NCBI GenBank assembly: GCA_015680685.1
Contig: MNCI01003573.1
Span: 803,107-867,106 of the forward strand
DNA length: 64,000 nt
Source of the DNA: Gnetum montanum
Lineage: Eukaryota; Streptophyta; Gnetopsida; Gnetales; Gnetaceae
Direction: 5' to 3'
Shown here: piece after piece, positions 23,033 through 33,115 of the stretch
Layout of the letters: every line of letters starts with the position of its first letter
How positions within the stretch are numbered: position 1 is the stretch's first letter
Position numbers and translations under genes: made by a program
Notes under the pieces: generated by a model
Told to the model about the DNA's origin: nothing
Seen by the model: the letters and a program-made list of their open reading frames with translations, nothing else
Databases searched by the model: none

Positions 23033-23144
23033 CTATTATGTAGAACAAGTTCCATATAAGGACATAATTGAGACATTACAATGACCAATATAACCTTTAG
23101 AAGCAATTTCCTAGAGTCGAGTACGCTATAAAAGTTAGCCTCAC

Positions 23145-23347
23145 AGAGTCACAAATCATTTATCTTCTTGTCTGAGCTGAAAGGACTTCGGCATCTTACA
23201 TTGCTACTCCCTTCTCGTGCACAGGAACTTGCACGCTGCTCACCTTGTTAACTAGAGCCTCTTCTTCCAAGGTCGGGGCCTCTTCCTCGCGTTGCAAAAC
23301 CATAGCCCCTATTTCAGGGGTTAACCTTTCCACAACCTTCTCCTTCA
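23145..23347 (-). pseudogene. Antisense gene of A, exon 5
   Basis: Minus-strand exon after acceptor TGTGACAG, encoding VKEKVVERLTPEIGAMVLQ and a Glu-rich stretch (REEEAPTLEEEALV). B has the same ELTPEIGVTVIRHEEGAP block after its acceptor. The donor in A is weaker (TCT-GTGAGG, against CTG-GTGAGT in B). Two stops lie near the end in A. Confidence 0.55.
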
Positions 23348-23464
23348 CTGTCACACAATGTCCTCAGTTAACACAGAATTTTTCTCTAGTTCAATAAATA
23401 TAACGTGACGCAAAAGTGTCTATACACAGCATAACTGTAATTGTTAGCACATTTCTTTGCTTAC

Positions 23465-24514
23465 CTACTAGAGGATTACTCCTCTGAAACCTGACCTACA
23501 TCTTCTGCCTCACACCACTCAATGGCTCGATGGACTCCTCGGTCAAATGAGGCTTCTTTCGTGGTACCGACGAGTCCACTATCTCAGCTGCGAGGTGCTT
23601 TCCCCTTGATGCATCACCAGTGTAGGAAGGGAGAACCCCACCCATGCTATCTTGACCCCACGTTCGAGGCACCACCATATTTTTAGTCGTTACAGATAAC
23701 GACTCCCCAATTCCTTCAAGAGGGTCTTGCGACTGGATAGTGGCGAAAATGTGGGAAATCCATGGTTTGGAAATCTAGCTGCGGTCCTGCTACACCCAGA
23801 CTCTATTTCTTTGGACTACCAGAAACTCAGAAAAATGTCAGAAGTAAGCTATGAAAAAGGCAAAATGCACATTGAAACGGGATTCAAGCTTCTTGCGAAG
23901 CTTGACCATTTCAACGTGCAGGCCTTCGAAAAAATAGCTGGCCCAATTGAATTGCGTTCCCTCCTCCATGACCTCTCGCATAATTCGAGCCTACTCGATA
24001 GTGAGGAATCTTTCTTGGGAGAGGATCTTGGGGAAGGCCTGGGCTTGGAAAAGGTGGTAAATGGTGTTGGCCACCTCTAGCTCGATCCCATTGGCAGGAA
24101 TTCCTTTAGCCTCCTTCCTAACCCCTAGCCACTCCTCTATCTCTTCCTAGTACTTGGCGCTCCTCTTCAACTTTTCCTCTATAGGAAAGCCATCAGAGGG
24201 GACCCCAAAGAGATCAGCGAATAGTTGAGCGTCAATGTTAAAATTTACATGCATGTTACGCACATGTATACAGAGACGCTCAGCTTCTTTGCTAAAGGAG
24301 TTGACTAAGGTCAACATTTCACCTGCAGTAACATCAGGGGTTATGGCCAAGAACAAGTCCATCAGTCTAGCCTTCCGAAGGTTATTGGTCAAAACAATTG
24401 GGGCCACTCTATGGTCAAGCCAATGTTATGTCTCCTTTATATCACCATAGCAGAAAAAGAGATTGCTCGCCTCGCGACCAGAGGCCATGATCATAATCTC
24501 CCATGATTCCCTAA
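23465..24514 (-). pseudogene. Antisense gene of A, exon 4 (1050 bases)
   Basis: Minus-strand exon between acceptor TGAGCAG (CAG-TTAGGG) and donor GTAAGC, exactly 1050 bases as in B. The first third reads MAPIVLTNNLRKARLMDLF, LTLVNSFSKEAERLCIHV and FNIDAQLFADLFGVPSDG (24147-24407). The middle has long helical segments with Glu-rich heptads. The end is a basic, Ser-rich segment (RGQDSMGGVLPSYTGDASRG). Decay in A includes stops and a shift near 24150. The NIDAQLFADLFGVP block recalls plant transposon-associated proteins, but I do not assign a family. Confidence 0.7.
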
Positions 24515-24612
24515 CTGCTCATCACATAAAACAATAGTTAAGCTGAGGTAACAAAAAAATGAGACATATATCATCACTAACTAATATAATTTATCGTCAT
24601 AATGAAGTTTAC

Positions 24613-24887
24613 CAGGTTCAAATGGCAAGGGAAATGGAGGGATTTTCCTTTGCACGTTTGCAATAGTGAGGGGAGGATCCAAGGTCCATTCCCTATCCAT
24701 CCATTTGAGATTTCTACATCTAGAAAAGAAGTCAGCATAGTGGGTTGGGTATTCTGGGATTTCGAATGCTAGGTGTTCCATGATAGCAGCCTGCACATTG
24801 ATAATAGAAGTGAATTCACTTATAACCCTTTTAGTCAATGACAGTGTATCATTATTGCCCAGGAGATTACTGTCATTGATAAAAAAC
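24613..24887 (-). pseudogene. Antisense gene of A, exon 3 (275 bases)
   Basis: Minus-strand exon between acceptor GGTGCAG and donor CCTG-GTAAAC, exactly 275 bases as in B. It encodes FFINDSNLLGNNDTLSLTKR, INVQAAIMEHLAFEIPEYPT and REWTLDPPLTIANVQRK. It is nearly open in A. It follows exon 2 in phase 2 and joins exon 4 in phase 1, the same in both copies. Confidence 0.72.
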
Positions 24888-24971
24888 CTGCACCATTGCT
24901 AAAATTCTTTACACTCAATGCAAATTACATACTACAAGGTAGCAAGACGAGACAAAATAGAAAAAACTTAC

Positions 24972-25421
24972 CCACCAGCATAATACACAGTGCCAGGTGG
25001 ATTCTGGAAGTAGGTTGTGAGGTGATGGGCCATGAACAGAGTATTGTAGGCATGATAACAGTTGAATCTAGGCATCTCCTAGATCCAGCTCAAACGCCTC
25101 AAACCTCTGGTGCTCTGTTCATGGTCTTGCACCCGCACAGTTTCAATCATGCTGTCTGTCAAGAATGCCAAGACGCTCTATGTTGAACCAACCATTAGCG
25201 TCTCCAAAATAGCAGTAGCTACATTGCCTAGTAGATGCAACCAGACGATTACGCTGTAATTATGGAGGAAAAACTGCAAGAAACCCCACACCCCCCTTCA
25301 GAATCACATCACCTCCTCCTTTATACGAGCATGAGGAGGAGGAACATTGGCCGCGGGAACATGCATGCAGCATAGAACATCCACGATGTTCAAAACGATT
25401 AGGATGAGCTTTAACATAATA
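24972..25421 (-). pseudogene. Antisense gene of A, exon 2 (FCP1/NIF-like domain)
   Basis: Minus-strand exon between acceptor TTGTACAG and donor TGGTGG-GTAAGT, exactly 450 bases as in B. Its blocks line up with the FCP1/NLI-interacting-factor HAD phosphatase fold: LILIVLNIVDVLC (strand with the DxDG-like site), GVWGFLQFFLHNYSVIVWLH, VLAFLTDSMIETVRVQDHEQ, GLRRLSWI and YHAYNTLFMAHHLTTYFQNP followed by PGTVYY. The catalytic aspartates expected in DxDG and in the DD after NTL are not kept, so an active enzyme is unlikely. Stops break the frame in A. Confidence 0.6.
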
Positions 25422-25931
25422 CTGTACAATGAAAATGTATTACTATTAGATAAGACATTTAGACATGAACATTCATCATGCTACAATAGGGTTCTTCTGA
25501 TTCCCAGAAAATTACAGATTCCACTGGAAACGCATGGCCAGAACCGCCCAAACCCTTGCAACAGCTCAAGGTCTGTCTTTGATAATGATGATGAAAGAAA
25601 CACCGCATATCACTCCAGCGTAACATGTAACTATTACGGGAGTAAAGGAAAAGAAAAAAAACCCTAATTATGCTACCCACAGGTACAATACCTAGATTTT
25701 TCGATTATACACTATGTTTGCTCAGTATTACTCAACATTACCTAAACCCTTGTAACAATATGAGGTTCATCTCCAACAGCGAAGACAAAGGTAATATCGC
25801 AAACCATAATAGCTTAGTCCGCGTAAACAGATATTAATGCTCAATGCAACATATGCATTCAGGAAAATAATATACAACTATGACGTTGTAGCAAACATAA
25901 CAATAGTGCAAAAGGGTGGATGACGACTTAC

Positions 25932-26050
25932 CGGTTAAGCGGAGTAACTTCCCGAGCCTCGACTCTGGCCTACGAAGCTTGTTGCAAACCCTCCTGCACT
26001 TCGTCAATCCTTGCCAGTTTAGCATTCTTCCCTTTGACCTTTGGTGCCAT
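25932..26050 (-). pseudogene. Antisense gene of A, exon 1
   Basis: This 119-base first exon runs from ATG (26048-26050) to the donor CG-GTAAGT and encodes MAPKVKGKNAKLARIDEVQE and then GLQQAS, a stop, ARVEAREVTPL. B's exon 1 is also 119 bases with a GTAAGT donor. The start was chosen because both copies keep MAPK(V/T)KGK and a TATA-like box lies about 120 bases upstream. The basic N-terminus could be a nuclear signal, though this is a guess. Confidence 0.7.
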
Positions 26051-26170
26051 AGTTGCAATCGAAAGAGTTTTGGTGAAATCTTCTATTTATGCCTTGCTTC
26101 CACTCCTTTTCTGCTATAACCAGATCCAAATTTGTGATATTTGTAACTTTTTTTGATTAAGAACCATCGA

Positions 26171-26179
26171 TTTATAAAT
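26171..26179 (-). promoter_or_regulatory. TATA-like box of the antisense gene in A
   Basis: The minus strand reads ATTTATAAAT about 121 bases upstream of the antisense start codon. Element B has TTTATAAG about 122 bases upstream of its start (48379-48387). The equal spacing supports a real antisense promoter. Confidence 0.5.
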
Positions 26180-26631
26180 AAAATGCTTGAAACTAACTTT
26201 TCTTTCTGCCCAATTGATGCAGAACTTTCTTGAAACTCTAGTGTCAGTATGACATGAAACACGAAGATCAGGGCATTAATTTCGTAGATATCATGTGGAT
26301 CACGGTTCGAAATGACCCTAAAGTAATACATAATTTATCATCTTGTAATCTGGCCACATTAACTATGGTCTGTACAGAAATTCAAATTTTACGACACGCT
26401 AGACACACCACGTTGCATCTTTTATCTCATTTCATAAGCTAGCATCTAGGAAGCTGAGCTTGTCATTGTTTTACAAACCGGGCATATTTATAATGGTTCA
26501 CTAAGACCTTAAACTGGAAGCCTCTTTAATATGCAACCCTAACATAAAGAAAACAAAAACAAACTCTTATCATTCAACAGATTGACAGAAAAACAATGTA
26601 ATAACTTCCTTTTTTTTGGCATTTTTGCAGG

Positions 26632-27790
26632 ACGATTCGCAAATGGACGCAGCTTTATCCACACCATTAACCTTAACAAGCCCATATGGAAAGATCATTA
26701 GATAGCTTAATTACATGTTGATATAAATAGACCCTTCCCTTTGTGACACAACTATAGCAACATCGGTAATATCCCCAGATTGGCCAGAACATCTAGCCCA
26801 AACTCTAGACCTGGAGGTTGGTGATGTGACTGAGGATTCTGTCGACGAGGTACCTGTGGTTATGCACAAAGGTGAAAATAAAAATCTTAGGGTTAGTTCC
26901 TTCCTAGACCAACAAACATAGAGTGGCATAACGCAAGTGCTCCAAAATAACGCTGCTGTATTTGCATGGTCATATGAAGACATGCCAGGATTAGACCCAA
27001 GATTAATACAGCATAATATAATTTTAGACCCACACATCAAAGAAATTAGACAAAAGGCATGAAAGATTAAGCCAGAAATTATGCTAGCAATACGTATTGA
27101 AATCACCAAGCTATATCAGGCTAGTTTCATTCACACAGTTGATTACTCAGACTGGGTGTCCAACATCGTAGTTGCTACTAAGAAAACAGGAGGCATACGC
27201 ATCTGCATAGAATTTCGGGATCTGAACAAAGCCACGATTAAGGACAATTTTCTGTTACCGAGTATCGACCAACTAATCGACACAACAGCTAGTCACGTGC
27301 TTCTATCCTTTATGGATGGTTTCTCAGGTTATAATCAAATTCGTATTAATCTGGAGCACCAATTGACTACAACATTCATGACATCCTGGGGGACCTTTTG
27401 TTATACTATGATGCCTTTTAGGCTAAAAAACGCTGAGGCAACGTATCAACGAGCCATGACATACATCTTTAGAGACTACCTTTTAAGGAGATTGAACGAC
27501 TACATAGATGACATAGCTATAAAGTCTATAAAGTCAGAAGATCATTCAGGAGACCTGGAGTTAGTCCTTAAACGATGTCTCAAACATGAATTACGGCTCA
27601 ACCCAAAGAAATGTGTATTCGGAGTCAAAACTGGATGCATGTTGGGTTTTTTAGTATTAGAGACTGGCATCTGAGTCGATCCTAACAAGGTTAAAGCCAT
27701 TGTTGATTTATCGCCACCTACAAACCTTAAGGAACTACGTGGGTTGCAGGGCAGACTGCCATTTATCAAACGATTTATTTCAAAGTTAAT
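26632..27790 (+). pseudogene. Reverse transcriptase of element A
   Basis: After the splice acceptor the plus strand reads QMDAAL-like sequence, ISPDWPEHLAQTLDLE, WSYEDMPGLDPRLIQHNI, then SDWVSNIVVATKKTGGIRIC, FRDLNKATIKDNFLLPSIDQ, SFMDGFSGYNQI, GTFCYTMMPFRLKNAEATYQ and the catalytic box LNDYIDDIAIKS (27501-27512). FGVKTGCMLGF and LKELRGLQGRLPFIKRFI close the domain. Three or more stops, including 26919-26921 (shared with B), make it a pseudogene. The motifs are Tat-group RT. Confidence 0.9.
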
Positions 27791-28250
27791 AGATAAATTA
27801 CATCCAATGCAACACCTTCTTAAGAAGGGTGTTAATTTTGAATGGATTGATGACTGCCAATGTGCATTTGATGACTTAAAAAGGGAGCTGCAACGTTTAC
27901 CAACGGTTTTCCTGCCACAAAGGGATCAGCCTTTTTACATTTATCTAGCTAACTCAGACGTGTCTATAGCTACATTACTTTGCCAAAAGAGGAACAATGG
28001 GTCAGAAGCCCCTATCTATTACCTCAGTCATGCTCTATTTATGTACGAAACAAGGTACAATGAAGTAGAGCATAACTGTTTGACATTGGTTTTTGCACTT
28101 AAAAAATGTAGGCATTATCTTTTTCATAGTCAGCAACTTGTATGAGAGTAGTAGGATAGCTCGCTGGAAAGCTATCATTGTCAAATTTGATTTACATTAT
28201 GTTGGTCAATTGTCCACCAAGGGTCAAGCTATAGCTGACTAGCTAGCGAC
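27791..28250 (+). pseudogene. RNase H of element A (first)
   Basis: The gypsy-type RNase H follows RT: MQHLLKKGVNFEWIDDCQCA, DQPFYIYLANSDVSIATLLC, APIYYLSHALFMYETRYNEV and ALKKCRHYLFH. The catalytic Asp of the usual YLAVSD motif is a changed site (YLANSD keeps D). The frame ends at a stop near 28146, and about 60 residues present in relatives are shortened compared with B. Confidence 0.78.
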
Positions 28251-28251
28251 A

Positions 28252-28760
28252 TTGCCTATTAAAGATCAAGCTACAATAGAGCTAGAATTTCTAGATGAGC
28301 ATGTACATAGTTTAAGCCTTGTTTCAATAGGCCTCGAAGTGACGTTATACTTCGACGGAGCTTCAACTACAAGAGGTGGCAGTGCTGCCGCTGTTATTAC
28401 ACTTGCCCCTAAGGATGTGCATCCATTGGCTTACTGCTTGGCCTTCCCTTGTACGAATAATGTGGCAGAGTATGAGGGGCTCCTCAGAGGATTGTTGATA
28501 GCCAGAGAACTCAATGTTCAACATCTGGCAATCCAAGGTAATTCAATGCTCTTCATCAATTAAATCACAGGAGTCTACACCTGCAAAGTTGTACATCTAC
28601 AATCCTACTACGATATGGCTAAAGATCTCCTGAAATAATTTATTACAATCGATGCCCAACACGTGTCGTGTAACGAAAACGCTATGGCTGATGCAATGGC
28701 AGCACTGGCACTAAACATGCCACCACACTTGTTTGCCACTTGGCCTACTATAATGATGGA
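28252..28760 (+). pseudogene. Second, archaeal-type RNase H of element A
   Basis: A second RNase H domain lies before integrase: VTLYFDGASTTRGGSAAAVI, YCLAFPCTNNVAEYEGLLRG, ELNVQHLAIQGNSML, a stop at 28561-28563, and ENAMADAMAALAL. The FDGA, AEYEGL and ADAMA motifs belong to the archaeal-type RNase H that marks the Tat branch. Its position between the first RNase H and integrase is the expected one. Confidence 0.85.
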
Positions 28761-28789
28761 ATGTATAGACCCTATCATTCAAGTGGAGC

Positions 28790-30066
28790 AGATCTCTTTA
28801 TTAAATGCAGGGGGAACACAAGAATGGTATGACAACATTAAGACTTACCTTCTGCATGGCGAACCACCACACAAGCTAACGCATGCACAAAAAGATGTAG
28901 TGCACAAGCATGCCAAGCAATACGTCATCATCGGAGATAGTACTCTCTATAGATGCTCTTTCGATGGGGTATTGCTAACCTGTGTTAATAATGATCAAGC
29001 ACAATGAATAGTTAGCAAAGTCCACAAGGGGTTGTGTGGAGGACATGTAGCCCCGCGAGCCATGACCGCTAAAATCAGACGCCTAGTGTACTATTGGCCG
29101 TACATGGAAAGAGACTGCCTTACCAAAGTTAAGACATCTGATATGTACTAGCATTACGCAAACCTAATACACGTGTCGCAAATCGAGTTACAAACTACAA
29201 AAATTACTTGGCCATTCCAATGATGGGAACTAGATATCATACGTCCCATCATGTCTAAATCTTTTGTAGGACATAGCTTCATTATCACCACCACCGAGTA
29301 TTTTACAAAGTGGATCGAGGTTATCCCCCTATGGAAGATTACATCTCAATAGGTTTGCCATTTCATCTTAGACAATATTGTCACTAGATTTGGGCTCCCT
29401 ATGACTATTGTGACTAACAACGGGCCATAATTCAGTAGCACAGAAACCAAATCTTTTTGCGATAACCTTGGTATCAAGCAATCCTTTTCTTCACCCTATT
29501 AACTACAAGCGAATGGTCAAGTAGAAGCAACAAACAAGGTAATTATCAATCTACTCAAGAAGATGCTCAATGAAAATAAGAAACAATGGATTGAAGAAAT
29601 CCTCTACATGCTTTGGGCGTACTATACGATGTGTAGGACGGCTACAGAAAGGATGCCCTATAGCCTAGTCTATGGATCCGAACCAGTGTTACCCTTGGAA
29701 TTATAGGTTCCCTCATTGTGGATGGTCCTCTCCATAGTTATAAATAAGACTCAACACAATGAGTCTAGAATCGTGGATTTAGAGTCAATTGAGGAGAAAT
29801 GCATCCAGATGCTTGACACCTTCGAAAGATATCAGGACAAACAGAGACAGAAACATCGGCACAACCTGCATCAACAACCAATCAAGAAAGGAGACCTAGT
29901 TCTCAAGGCCATTCATGAACCAGTAGGCAAATTCTCTACAAACTGGGAAGGCCCTTTCCTGGTCATCGGTGCATACGGCAACAGAGCATTCAAGTTAGCA
30001 GATATCGATGGTAACGAACACCAAAATTTAGTGAATCATCTGTATCTGAAGTGGTACTACATTTAA
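28790..30066 (+). pseudogene. Integrase of element A
   Basis: Integrase begins with EWYDNIKTYLLHGEPP and GDSTLYRCSFDGVLLTCV, then the zinc-binding HKGLCGGHVAPRAM, YYWPYMERDCL region whose two cysteines are mutated (SDMY). The core has ELDIIRPIM (D), IVTNNGP (the second catalytic Asp is Asn, 29416-29418) and NGQVEATNK (E). The C-terminus, FSTNWEGPFLVIGAYGNRAF and LVNHLYLKWYYI, ends at 30066. Stops include 29704-29706, shared with B. The protein would be inactive. Confidence 0.87.
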
Positions 30067-31640
30067 ACGCCAACTTGGCTCAAGTGTAAAGGTAACACAC
30101 ATCCGCTACGACACAAAATTGGTGAAGCTGTACACATCCGCTATGATGTAAAAACTAGCACTTCTTGCACGCATCTGCCAAGATGCTAAACTGGCAAAGT
30201 TTCTGACCATCCGCCATGACGTAAAACTGGCAAGGTAAGCATACATCTACTGAGACACTAAACTAGCACAGACTTGTCCCTGGGTCAAAACATAAAACTG
30301 ACACCCATAGCACGGTCTGCTAGGACCATAAACTAGCTCTTCCACCATCCGCTACGATGTAAAACTAGTAGGTTTCAGTCTGCCCAAACATTAAACTGGG
30401 ACCACAGCCTACTGAGGCTTAAAACCAATAACACTAGTCAACTAGGACTCAAAATTAAGATCCATCAACAGATAATCCACAAAGCAAGTGAGCGTGATCA
30501 CTCTTGCACTGCATCCCTACCAGATGGAATGGGTAAGGCGTTGGAATAGATGCAACACTGCTACTCCACTGGCATCCTACTAACTTCTCGGACATGTTGA
30601 AAGGCATACTACTAACCCCTCAAAGATGTTGCTACGATAGTTGCTCTGTAGTTGCAAATCCTAGGATCAACTTTGCCGCTTGGGGCCTCGAAGAAACTGT
30701 GGTCATCCGTAGTCTTAACGGCCTTCATCCATCACCGTCACCAAACTCTGGCTTAGCAGATTCATTTGACTTATTCTTTGCCTAGTCATTTGAGCAAGAT
30801 GAATCTGGCTATTGATGGTAGCTTCATGAACCGCGACATCAACATTGGGACCCTTGCTCCTTGTTATGGTCCCTATTTCGTGGCCTACATTCTCCTTTTT
30901 GCTTTGGATGGTGCTTGTTTCAACAGCCTCCCTCCTTAGCGATTAAGATGATTGCTTTTGCGCTCTGCTCTCTGTTATGTTTTGCAGGTTACTTGCTACG
31001 ATAGCATTGATCAAGAATGCATTCATTAGAAGGTGAGGTGTCGTGGCATCCTGAAGTGGTTGCTCAGACTAACCTGCCTACTTAGGAGTGCAAACCCTAC
31101 CTCTCCCTCCATTGGATGCATTACTTCATTTTCCCCTCCTCTTGTCCTTATGACCACCTTTACCCTCTTCTTTGCTTGTACAGAGCGTGAACATTTAATC
31201 AAATTCTTTCACATCATCGTGTCTATGACCTAGCGTAACGCAACTTGCCCAGTGAAATGTAGTTCAAAAAAAAGAGGGGGGGGGGGGCAAAGCTTGGAAA
31301 AATGGATGTAAAACAACTCATCCAGGCTACGTAGGCATAACACAACTCATTCATGCAAGCCCTTCGTATACAGTATGATGACGTAACCTCTCGCAAATAC
31401 ATTCGCAGAAGGATGTAATGACTTGTTCACAAAAGTTTCATGTTTACATGCTTGAGTCTTCCCTGAACCTCCCTCCTCTTACTTCTGTAAAATCCCTTCT
31501 ATGCTTTTTTCCCTACCCTATCTTTGCACTTCCTGGTTTGACAGAGCGACATTTGAGCAATCTTCGATAGACGCAATTGGTGCCTTTACCTCTTTGGTGT
31601 TTCATATTATTTGTTAACATCTTTTGGGCAAGCCCTCTAA
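30067..31640 (+). other. 3' region of A with degenerate tandem repeats
   Basis: Between integrase and the 3' LTR there is no gene. From about 30100 to 30450 are degenerate units such as CATCCGCCATGACGTAAAAC, spaced about 30-45 bases, also found in B at 52330-52700. Their core resembles the minisatellite after protease. A run of G lies near 31275-31288. Tat and Ogre 3' regions are known sources of tandem repeats. Confidence 0.65.
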
Positions 31641-31644
31641 ACAT

Positions 31645-31661
31645 CAACAAAGAGGGGTCAT
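31645..31661 (+). other. Polypurine tract of element A
   Basis: ACAAAGAGGGGTCAT directly precedes TGAAACACC of the 3' LTR. B has ACAAAGAGGGGCCAT at the same place (53891-53907). The AAAGAGGGG run is the likely plus-strand primer. Confidence 0.65.
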
Positions 31662-33110
31662 TGAAACACCATAAAAATTTTGAGGCCTCGACGGTTCGGA
31701 AAAATCTAGCGATTTAGGCAAGGAGTCACGACAAGACGCAGAACAGTACAAATAAAATTCAGAAGACAGAACAAAATGATGAGTGCACGGTGGTAAGCCT
31801 TCAACTTTGCAAGTTTTCAATGTTTCAAAAATCTTAACTTTTAACAAATCACGTTGTGTTACGCAACATAGCGTAACGTCACGTTATGCAGCGTAATGTC
31901 AAAGGCAGTCCACCACAACATCAAAGATGGCAAACATCCAAAACTTCGATGACCCAGCAAAAATTCCAAGGTTTAGGCAACAATCTGCAACATGTTGTGC
32001 ATTTCAGAAGGTTTTCTTTCTAGGTTAAGGGGGCCTATTATGTTGTGTTGTGCAGTGTGGCATAATAAACCCTAGAAGGATTGATCAGAAATAGAGGAAA
32101 CGTGGCGACAACACTTCCATTTTTCGCAAATTCACTATTTTACGCTAAATTACGCTATGAGGCATAATCTAGCATGATGTAGCATAATCTAGCATGGTGC
32201 AGTGTAATACGCTCTCTAGCGTATCACACCATAATCAAAGAACAACCTATTTCAAAAGCCCAAACAAGAGTGGTTTATGACGTGCTACGCAGTATGGCGC
32301 CGCAAGCTTCAGCAACAAACACATCAAGTCAACAGCACTATGTAGGTTCAGGACACGCGTCATCTAAACCACATTTTTCTCCTGACCCTAATCTTATAAA
32401 TACTCCAGTTGACAAAGATCAAGTGTGGGCAAAAAATTTCTCCTAAGATTAATAGATTTTCTCTGTGCGTGATTTTGGTTCTTTTTTTTTTTCATTGGCA
32501 ATGTTTGGCAACTTTTAGCAAGGATTGACAAGAGAACATATAGGATCAATAATCGCCAGAGTATCGAACATAATTGGCAAGAACCTTTGGTTAGAAATAG
32601 CTGTTTGATGGACATTTTGCTTCGGGTCCAACCTCCTTGTACCTAGATCCGCCAGAACAAGGTAGATTGACCTTTGCTTGCTTCATCTTTGAACAGCCTT
32701 CTTGTTGTTGGCGTGTACTTCACTTAAATCAAAGTATGCTTGTAATCATTGTATCTAATATATTTGGTTCATGAGTTGAATCCCAGATCTTGGGATTACC
32801 TGTGTTCTAAATCTGATCTCTTGTCTTTTATTCACACGAATCTTGCGAACCGCTTTAAATTGATTACATTGTTTTCGATTATCTTCAAAGTTAACAATAT
32901 TATATCTTCTCATAAAGAACCATTAGTTTGTCATCTAAATATCACAAAATTTTTACTAATCAAGTAAGTCCCTACCTGATTGACAAGACCGTTTGGGGCA
33001 CCTTGGATTCGTTTTCTCTCCAGCACAGTCCTCGCACAGATCTAGGGTTAGAACTGTGTACATGGACTTTCGTTCAGTATTTCCAGTGACCAATGTTTTC
33101 CATCATTACA
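31662..33110 (+). repeat. 3' LTR of element A
   Basis: This 1449-base LTR pairs with 15405-16852. It has the TATA box at 32395-32402, ends CATTACA at 33110 and is followed by TTAAG, the right target duplication. The 3' copy has kept more CpG-containing TTACGC words than the 5' copy in places. Confidence 0.92.
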
Positions 33111-33115
33111 TTAAG

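Larger units (their letters stand above)
20869..26631 (+). other. Candidate Ogre-type intron between protease and RT of A
   Basis: After protease the plus strand loses coding character for about 5.8 kb. RT coding resumes after TTTTTGCAG (ending 26631), which has an upstream pyrimidine run (CTTCCTTTTTTTT) and looks like a real 3' splice site. Element B has TTTTGTAG at the same point (ending 48827). A possible donor is AAA-GTAAAC at 20869 (B: ATA-GTGAAC at 43368), which is weak. Ogre elements are known to have an intron between protease and RT, but usually a few hundred bases. Here the interval contains an antisense gene. Confidence 0.5.
15405..33110 (+). mobile_element. Element A: Tat/Ogre-like Ty3/gypsy retrotransposon, 17.7 kb
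   Basis: Two LTRs of about 1.45 kb starting TGAAACACC bound the element, and TTAAG is duplicated at both sides (15400-15404 and 33111-33115). Order on the plus strand is LTR, primer site, gag, protease, long spacer with an antisense gene, RT, RNase H, a second archaeal-type RNase H, integrase, tandem-repeat 3' region, purine tract, LTR. The dual RNase H and the large spacer between protease and RT point to the Tat branch, which includes Ogre. In the first 60 LTR bases I count seven differences, six of them transitions, so the insertion is old. No frame is intact. Confidence 0.92.
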
